From NCBI GenBank assembly GCA_001314805.1, contig LJSY01000038.1:1-35344 (forward strand): a stretch of DNA of 35,344 bases. Direction: 5' to 3'. Source of the stretch: Rhodobacteraceae bacterium HLUCCO18 (GTDB lineage: Bacteria; Pseudomonadota; Alphaproteobacteria; Rhodobacterales; Rhodobacteraceae). This document shows positions 31,562-35,344 of the stretch, piece by piece. Each line of letters opens with the position of its first letter. Position 1 is the stretch's first letter. The translations under genes were made by a program, and so were the position numbers. The notes under the pieces were generated by a model that did not search any database, had not been told where the DNA came from, and worked only from the letters and a program-made list of their open reading frames with translations.

Positions 31562-33691
31562 ATGACCAAGCAACAGAAAATCACCCTCAGCGCCTCGCGC
31601 GATATTCCTTTCAACAAGCTGATGCTCAGCCAGTCGAACGTGCGCCACGTCAAGGCGGGCGTGTCGATGGAGGAACTGGCCGAGGACATCGCGCGGCGGA
31701 CGCTGCTCAGCTCCATCACCGTTCGGCCCGTGCTGGACGACAGCGGCGCCGAGACCGGCATGTACACGATCCCCGCCGGTGGGCGGCGGTTCCGGGCGCT
31801 CGAGCTGCTCGTCAAGCAGAAGCGCATGAACAAGACCGCGCTGGTCCCTTGCATCGTGCGCACCGATGGGCTCGCCGAGGAGGACAGCCTGGCCGAAAAC
31901 GTTCAGCGCGCGCCGCTGCATCCGCTCGACCAGTTCCGCGCCTTCCAGGCGATGCGCGAGAAGGGCCGGACCGAGGAGGAGATCGCCGCGGCCTTCTTCG
32001 TTTCGGCCAGCGTGGTCAAGCAGCGGCTGAAGCTCGCCGCCGTGGCGCCGTCGCTGCATGATGCCTATGCCGAGGAGGAAATGACGCTCGACCAACTTAT
32101 GGCCTTCACGGTCAATCCCGATCACGCGCGGCAGGAACAGGTTTGGGAGGCGCTGCAGCGGCACTATTCGCGGCAGCCCTACGAGATCCGCCGCATGCTG
32201 ACCGAGGGTGCGGTGCGGGCCTCGGACAAGCGGGCGCAATTCGTCGGGCTCGACAACTACGTCGAGGCAGGAGGCGAGATCCTGCGCGACCTGTTCCAGC
32301 AGGACGATGGCGGCTGGCTGCAGGATGCCGCCCTTCTCGACGTCATGGTGCGCGAGAAGCTGGCCGAGGAGGCCGAGGGGGTCCGTGCCGAGGGCTGGAA
32401 ATGGGTCGAGGTGGATACCGAGTTCCCTTATGGCCACACTTTCGGGATGCGCCGGTTCCATGGCGAAGCAGTGCCGATGAGCGATGAAGAGGCTGCCAGC
32501 TACCAAGCGCTGAGAGCCGAATACGACGCGATCGAGGCCAAGCATGCGGAAGCCGACGAACTGCCAGACGAGGTCGATGCCCGGCTGGGCGAGATCGAGG
32601 AGGCGATGGAGGCGTTTGAGGCGCGCCCGATCCGCTACGAGGCCGACGACCTTGCGCTGGCCGGAGCCTTCGTCAGCATCGACAGCTCCGGGCGGCTGCG
32701 GGTCGAGCGCGGCTACGTGCGGCCTGAGGATGAGCCGGTCGAGGAGGTGGAAGACGCGGGCGAGGTCGCACCGGAAGCGGCGCCGGACGCGAATATCGAT
32801 GACACCGCTACGTCTGTTACGGACGACGAAGAAGAGGACGAAGGCCTGAAACCGCTCTCCGACCGCCTCGTCATGGAACTGACGGCCCATCGGACCCTGG
32901 CACTGCGCAATGCGCTGGCCCAAGACCCGCAGGTCGCCGTCCTCGCGGCGCTGCACGCGATGGTCCTGCGGCTTTTCTACCGCTACGCCGTCGACAGCTG
33001 TGTCGAGATCGAACCGCGCAACGCCACCTTCGGGTCGCAGGTGCCGGGCCTCGGTGATACGGCCTACGCGCAGGCCATCGACCAACGCCACGAAACCTGG
33101 GCGCGGAACCTGCCGAAGGCACCCGAGGACCTCTGGGAGGCGCTGACCGAGTTCGACAGCTGCAGCCGCGAAGCGCTCTTCGCCCACTGCGTCGCGATGA
33201 GCGTGAATGCCGTCCACGATCCCTACCAGCGCCGACCGCGCGCCATCGCGCATGCGGATGTGCTGGCCGGGACCGTCGGACTCGATATGGCCAAGGCGGG
33301 CTGGACGGTGACAGGCGACAGCTACCTCGGCCGCGTGACCAAGGCCCGTATCCTCGAGGCCGTGCGCGAGGCGAAGGGCGAGACCGCCGCTGACCGTATC
33401 GCCGGGCTGAAGAAGGCCGAGATGGTGACGGCAGCAGAGGACCTGCTCTCCGGCACAGGCTGGCTGCCGGACCCGATGCGCTCGCCGCCGCTGCCGGAAG
33501 AGGACGCACCGGAGATCGAGTTGATCGACGATGCGGACGACACCGGTGATGAGGCACCGGAGGATGATCCCGACAGCGGCGAAGCGCAATCGGCGGAAGA
33601 CGGCGGCGAACCGGCTATCGGAGATTCCGACCCCTCGGGAGAAGATGATCCCGTCGCCGGTGACGCCTTCGCCAAGACAGCCGCCGAATGA
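31562..33691 (+). CDS. long ParB/RepB-type partition-like protein
   Basis: A protein of 709 residues. The N-terminal ParB domain has the CTP-binding motifs GGRRFRAL (73-80) and ENVQRAPLHPLDQFRAF (112-128). A helix-turn-helix follows at about 137-160 (EEEIAAAFFVSASVVKQRLKLA). The middle and C-terminal parts are much longer than in chromosomal ParB, with an acidic stretch at about 410-440 and a very acidic tail after about 650. Proteins of this size occur on plasmids and integrative elements and may act in partition or transcription control rather than chromosome segregation. No ParA is seen here. The ATG at 31562 follows GGAG at 7 nt inside the leader; an ATG at 31517 lies inside the leader hairpin. 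Confidence 0.9.
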   Translation: MTKQQKITLSASRDIPFNKLMLSQSNVRHVKAGVSMEELAEDIARRTLLSSITVRPVLDDSGAETGMYTIPAGGRRFRALELLVKQKRMNKTALVPCIVRTDGLAEEDSLAENVQRAPLHPLDQFRAFQAMREKGRTEEEIAAAFFVSASVVKQRLKLAAVAPSLHDAYAEEEMTLDQLMAFTVNPDHARQEQVWEALQRHYSRQPYEIRRMLTEGAVRASDKRAQFVGLDNYVEAGGEILRDLFQQDDGGWLQDAALLDVMVREKLAEEAEGVRAEGWKWVEVDTEFPYGHTFGMRRFHGEAVPMSDEEAASYQALRAEYDAIEAKHAEADELPDEVDARLGEIEEAMEAFEARPIRYEADDLALAGAFVSIDSSGRLRVERGYVRPEDEPVEEVEDAGEVAPEAAPDANIDDTATSVTDDEEEDEGLKPLSDRLVMELTAHRTLALRNALAQDPQVAVLAALHAMVLRLFYRYAVDSCVEIEPRNATFGSQVPGLGDTAYAQAIDQRHETWARNLPKAPEDLWEALTEFDSCSREALFAHCVAMSVNAVHDPYQRRPRAIAHADVLAGTVGLDMAKAGWTVTGDSYLGRVTKARILEAVREAKGETAADRIAGLKKAEMVTAAEDLLSGTGWLPDPMRSPPLPEEDAPEIELIDDADDTGDEAPEDDPDSGEAQSAEDGGEPAIGDSDPSGEDDPVAGDAFAKTAAE

Positions 33692-33736
33692 CCTTCGAGC
33701 AGGTCGGAGCTCCTTTCCCCCCGAGTTCCGGCAGCC

Positions 33737-33767
33737 GGGGTCCGCCAGAAATGGCGGGCCCCTTTTT
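33737..33767 (+). terminator. rho-independent terminator after the parB-like gene
   Basis: An 11-bp stem GGGGTCCGCCA/TGGCGGGCCCC (one G-U pair) closed by a GAAA tetraloop is followed by TTTTTATAT. It lies 46 bp past the parB-like stop and 25 bp before the start of the Toprim gene, so it separates or attenuates the two genes. Confidence 0.88.
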
Positions 33768-33792
33768 ATATCCACGACAGGAGGCACAAAGC

Positions 33793-34836
33793 ATGCACAG
33801 CCCCGCCGCCGACATCGCCCGCCGCCTTGCCGAGGATGCCGAGGCCGTCTGCCGTCACTACCTCACGAACGGGCGCAAACAGGGCCGCTACTGGATCGTT
33901 GGCGATGCGCATAATACGCCGGGCCGCAGCCTCTATGTCCGACTGACCGGACCGATCTCTGGTCCCGGTGCCGCCGGAAAATGGACCGATTCCGCAACCG
34001 GGCAGCACGGGGACCTTCTGGACCTGATCGCCCTGAACATGGGTATCACCACGCTGAGGGACACGCTGGACGAAGCGCGCAGGTTCCTAAGCCTGCCGCA
34101 GACGGACAGGCACCGCGCCAACAATCCGCCAGCCTCTCGCGGCTCACCCGAGGCGGCGCGGCGGCTCTGGGCCATGGGCCAGCCGATGTCTGGCACCTTG
34201 GCAGAACGCTATCTCGCAGAGCGCGGCCTCACCGGGCTGGGCCATCTCGACAGTCTCCGGTTTCACCCGAACTGCTTTTACTGGCGCGAGGATCAAGCCC
34301 TGACAGACCCGCCCGAAACCTGGCCCGCCCTGCTCGCCAAGGTGACGGACCTCGATGGACGGCTCACCGGCCTCCACCGCACCTGGCTTGACCCGGCCAC
34401 TGCGGACAAGGCCCCGGTCAGTCCACCGCGCAAGGCGATGGGCAATCTCCTCGGCCATGGTGTTCGCATCGGCATACCGGTCAGCGCGCTGGCCGCAGGC
34501 GAAGGGCTGGAGACCATGCTCTCCTTGCATCTTGTGCTGCCGGAGTTGCCTGCGGTGGCGGCTCTGTCCGCCAACCATCTCGCAGCCCTGCAGCTGCCCG
34601 CCGATCTTCGCCGCCTCTACATCGCCGTTGATGCCGATCCGGCAGGCCTGTCTGCCGCAGACCAACTCGCGCATCGGGCCATTGGGGCAGGGATCGATGC
34701 CGTCCACCTCTCCCCCCGTCTCGGCGATTTCAATGACGATCTGCGCGCGAATGGCAGCGATGCGTTGCGCGCGCATCTGCGTCCGCAACTGGCGCCCGAG
34801 GATGCCGTGACCTTCCTCGATCACGCCATCGATTGA
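33793..34836 (+). CDS. Toprim domain primase-like protein (DUF7146 type)
   Basis: A protein of 347 residues resembling plasmid and ICE Toprim proteins. The N-terminal half contains GRYWIVGD, RSLYVRLTGP and GAAGKWTDSATGQHGDLLDLIAL, typical of the DUF7146/CHC2-like part, and LAERYLAERGL. The C-terminal Toprim domain has the acidic Glu in ALAAGEGLETMLSL and the D-x-D motif in LYIAVDADPAGL. Together these suggest primer synthesis or DNA handling for the element. I chose the ATG at 33793, with AGGAGG about 9 bp upstream; an in-frame ATG at 33688 would read through the terminator hairpin. The function as primase is inferred. Confidence 0.87.
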   Translation: MHSPAADIARRLAEDAEAVCRHYLTNGRKQGRYWIVGDAHNTPGRSLYVRLTGPISGPGAAGKWTDSATGQHGDLLDLIALNMGITTLRDTLDEARRFLSLPQTDRHRANNPPASRGSPEAARRLWAMGQPMSGTLAERYLAERGLTGLGHLDSLRFHPNCFYWREDQALTDPPETWPALLAKVTDLDGRLTGLHRTWLDPATADKAPVSPPRKAMGNLLGHGVRIGIPVSALAAGEGLETMLSLHLVLPELPAVAALSANHLAALQLPADLRRLYIAVDADPAGLSAADQLAHRAIGAGIDAVHLSPRLGDFNDDLRANGSDALRAHLRPQLAPEDAVTFLDHAID

Positions 34837-35031
34837 TCGGGATCGGCGCAGCCGGCCAGCGCCTCCGCGATCAGTGCCACGCCTTCCGGCCTTCCGAGAG
34901 CGGGCAAAACGGAGCAGAGCCCGGACGGGCCCGCAACGGCCATGGCCGTCCTCCGCTGCGCTTCGGTTCCACCCCATCGCGCGGGCGCGACGGGGACCCC
35001 TGAGAATGCAGACCCGCCCGGCCCCCGCTTT
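34837..35031. other. noncoding GC-rich gap with small dyads
   Basis: No convincing gene is seen between the Toprim gene and the leader of the next gene. The stretch holds a perfect 14-bp palindrome ACGGCCATGGCCGT at 34936-34949 and short hairpins such as GCCC/GGGC near 34920. It could contain a promoter, a terminator or a protein-binding site; nothing decides among these. Confidence 0.5.
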
Positions 35032-35087
35032 TCCGTTGCCCGGGAAGGCCGCGAGAGGCGCGGGCTTCGACAACCGGAGACGACATC
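35032..35087 (+). promoter_or_regulatory. structured 5' leader, copy 3 (DUF2493-like gene)
   Basis: The outer stem pairs TCCGTTG (35032-35038) with CAACCGGA (35071-35078), one bulged C. The inner hairpin pairs AAG-G-CCGCG (35045-35053) with CGCGG-G-CTT (35059-35067) around the loop AGAGG, the same loop as copy 1 on a different stem sequence. The Shine-Dalgarno GGAG (35076-35079) is mostly inside the outer stem, 8 nt before the ATG. The GAGTTAGAGGGGTGCCG block of the other copies is absent. Confidence 0.6.
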
Positions 35088-35344
35088 ATGACCGAGACCC
35101 ATCTTCAAACCCGATCCTCCACCGCAGTTGTGCTCGAGGAACTGCAGCTCTACGGCTGGCGCCCCTTCATCGACGAGCCCGATCCCCGCCCCTTGCCGGA
35201 GCCCGACGCCATTCGCACCGCCGTCGCCGACATTTTCGACGCGCTCGTCTCGACGCTGTCCGACACGCGGCTGGAACCCGACCTCGAAGATCTGCTCTGG
35301 TCCACTACGAACCTGTTTCACCGCATGGCGACGCGGACAGGCCG
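35088..35344 (+). CDS. N-terminal part of a DUF2493-like mobile element protein (runs off the window)
   Basis: The open frame starts MTETHLQTRSSTAVVLEELQ and continues LYGWRPFIDEPDPRPLPEPDAIRTAVADIFDALVSTLSDTRLEPDLEDLLWSTTNLFHRMATRTG to the edge, 85 codons. From memory this is the N-terminal region that precedes the DUF2493 (SLOG-type Rossmann) domain in alphaproteobacterial plasmid and ICE proteins; the domain itself lies beyond the window. The function is unknown. The ATG follows GGAG at 8 nt, inside structured leader copy 3. Confidence 0.72.
   Translation, partial: MTETHLQTRSSTAVVLEELQLYGWRPFIDEPDPRPLPEPDAIRTAVADIFDALVSTLSDTRLEPDLEDLLWSTTNLFHRMATRTG

Noticed and set aside
31475-33787. 770-codon minus-strand frame opposite the parB-like gene
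   Set aside because: Antisense shadow; the ParB motifs and the ribosome-binding site are on the plus strand.
34871-35089. Short minus-strand frame across the gap before the DUF2493-like gene
   Set aside because: Arg/Gly/Pro-rich composition, no motif, and it overlaps the structured leader of the plus-strand gene.

Overview
The window looks like chromosomal DNA of a high-GC alphaproteobacterium, most likely Rhodobacteraceae (Roseobacter-like). The reasons are strong GC bias at third codon positions, tightly overlapping ATGA/GTGA gene junctions, a soxB-D-A-G sarcosine oxidase cluster, a ccmI-ruvX-DUF1289 cluster, and a long HlyD/RND efflux pair. Family assignments rest on motifs read by eye; no database search was possible.

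Bases 1-27720 are mostly ordinary chromosomal genes. The left edge holds the last codons of an IS5-type transposase, about 70 bp upstream of guaA. Next come a DUF218 (YdcF-like) protein, a convergent pair (TPR protein and BamB-like lipoprotein), and an RND efflux operon with two palindromic operator-like sites in front. These are followed by an Atm1-type ABC exporter, a LysM protein with a repetitive acidic middle, a LOG-family hydrolase, a Popeye-like cyclic-nucleotide-binding membrane protein, a RarD-type EamA permease and an iron superoxide dismutase. Then come the heterotetrameric sarcosine oxidase genes, read leftward as soxB, a small membrane protein gene, soxD, soxA and soxG. After these lie ccmI-ruvX-DUF1289, a TauE permease coupled to a PhyH-like oxygenase, and dusA. 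Sarcosine oxidase releases H2O2 while feeding methylene-tetrahydrofolate, and sodB lies just downstream of it.

From about 27.7 kb to the right edge lies one end of an integrative element inserted at the 5' end of dusA. A tyrosine recombinase is divergent from dusA. It is followed by a plasmid-like module: DUF932 protein, an Xre/RES toxin-antitoxin pair on the opposite strand, a long ParB-like protein, a Toprim primase-like protein, and the start of a gene resembling the N-terminus of DUF2493 proteins. The other end of the element is outside the window.

The most interesting signal is a structured 5' leader that appears three times in the element, directly in front of the DUF932, parB-like and DUF2493-like genes. 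Each copy has an outer stem whose 3' strand runs into the Shine-Dalgarno, and an inner hairpin with an AGAGG (once AGTGG) loop. Base changes between copies largely keep the pairing. This suggests an RNA element co-regulating the backbone genes of the mobile element. Outside the element, a perfect 7-bp hairpin sequesters the ribosome-binding site of the Popeye-like gene, and three consecutive perfect palindromes lie between soxG and sodB.
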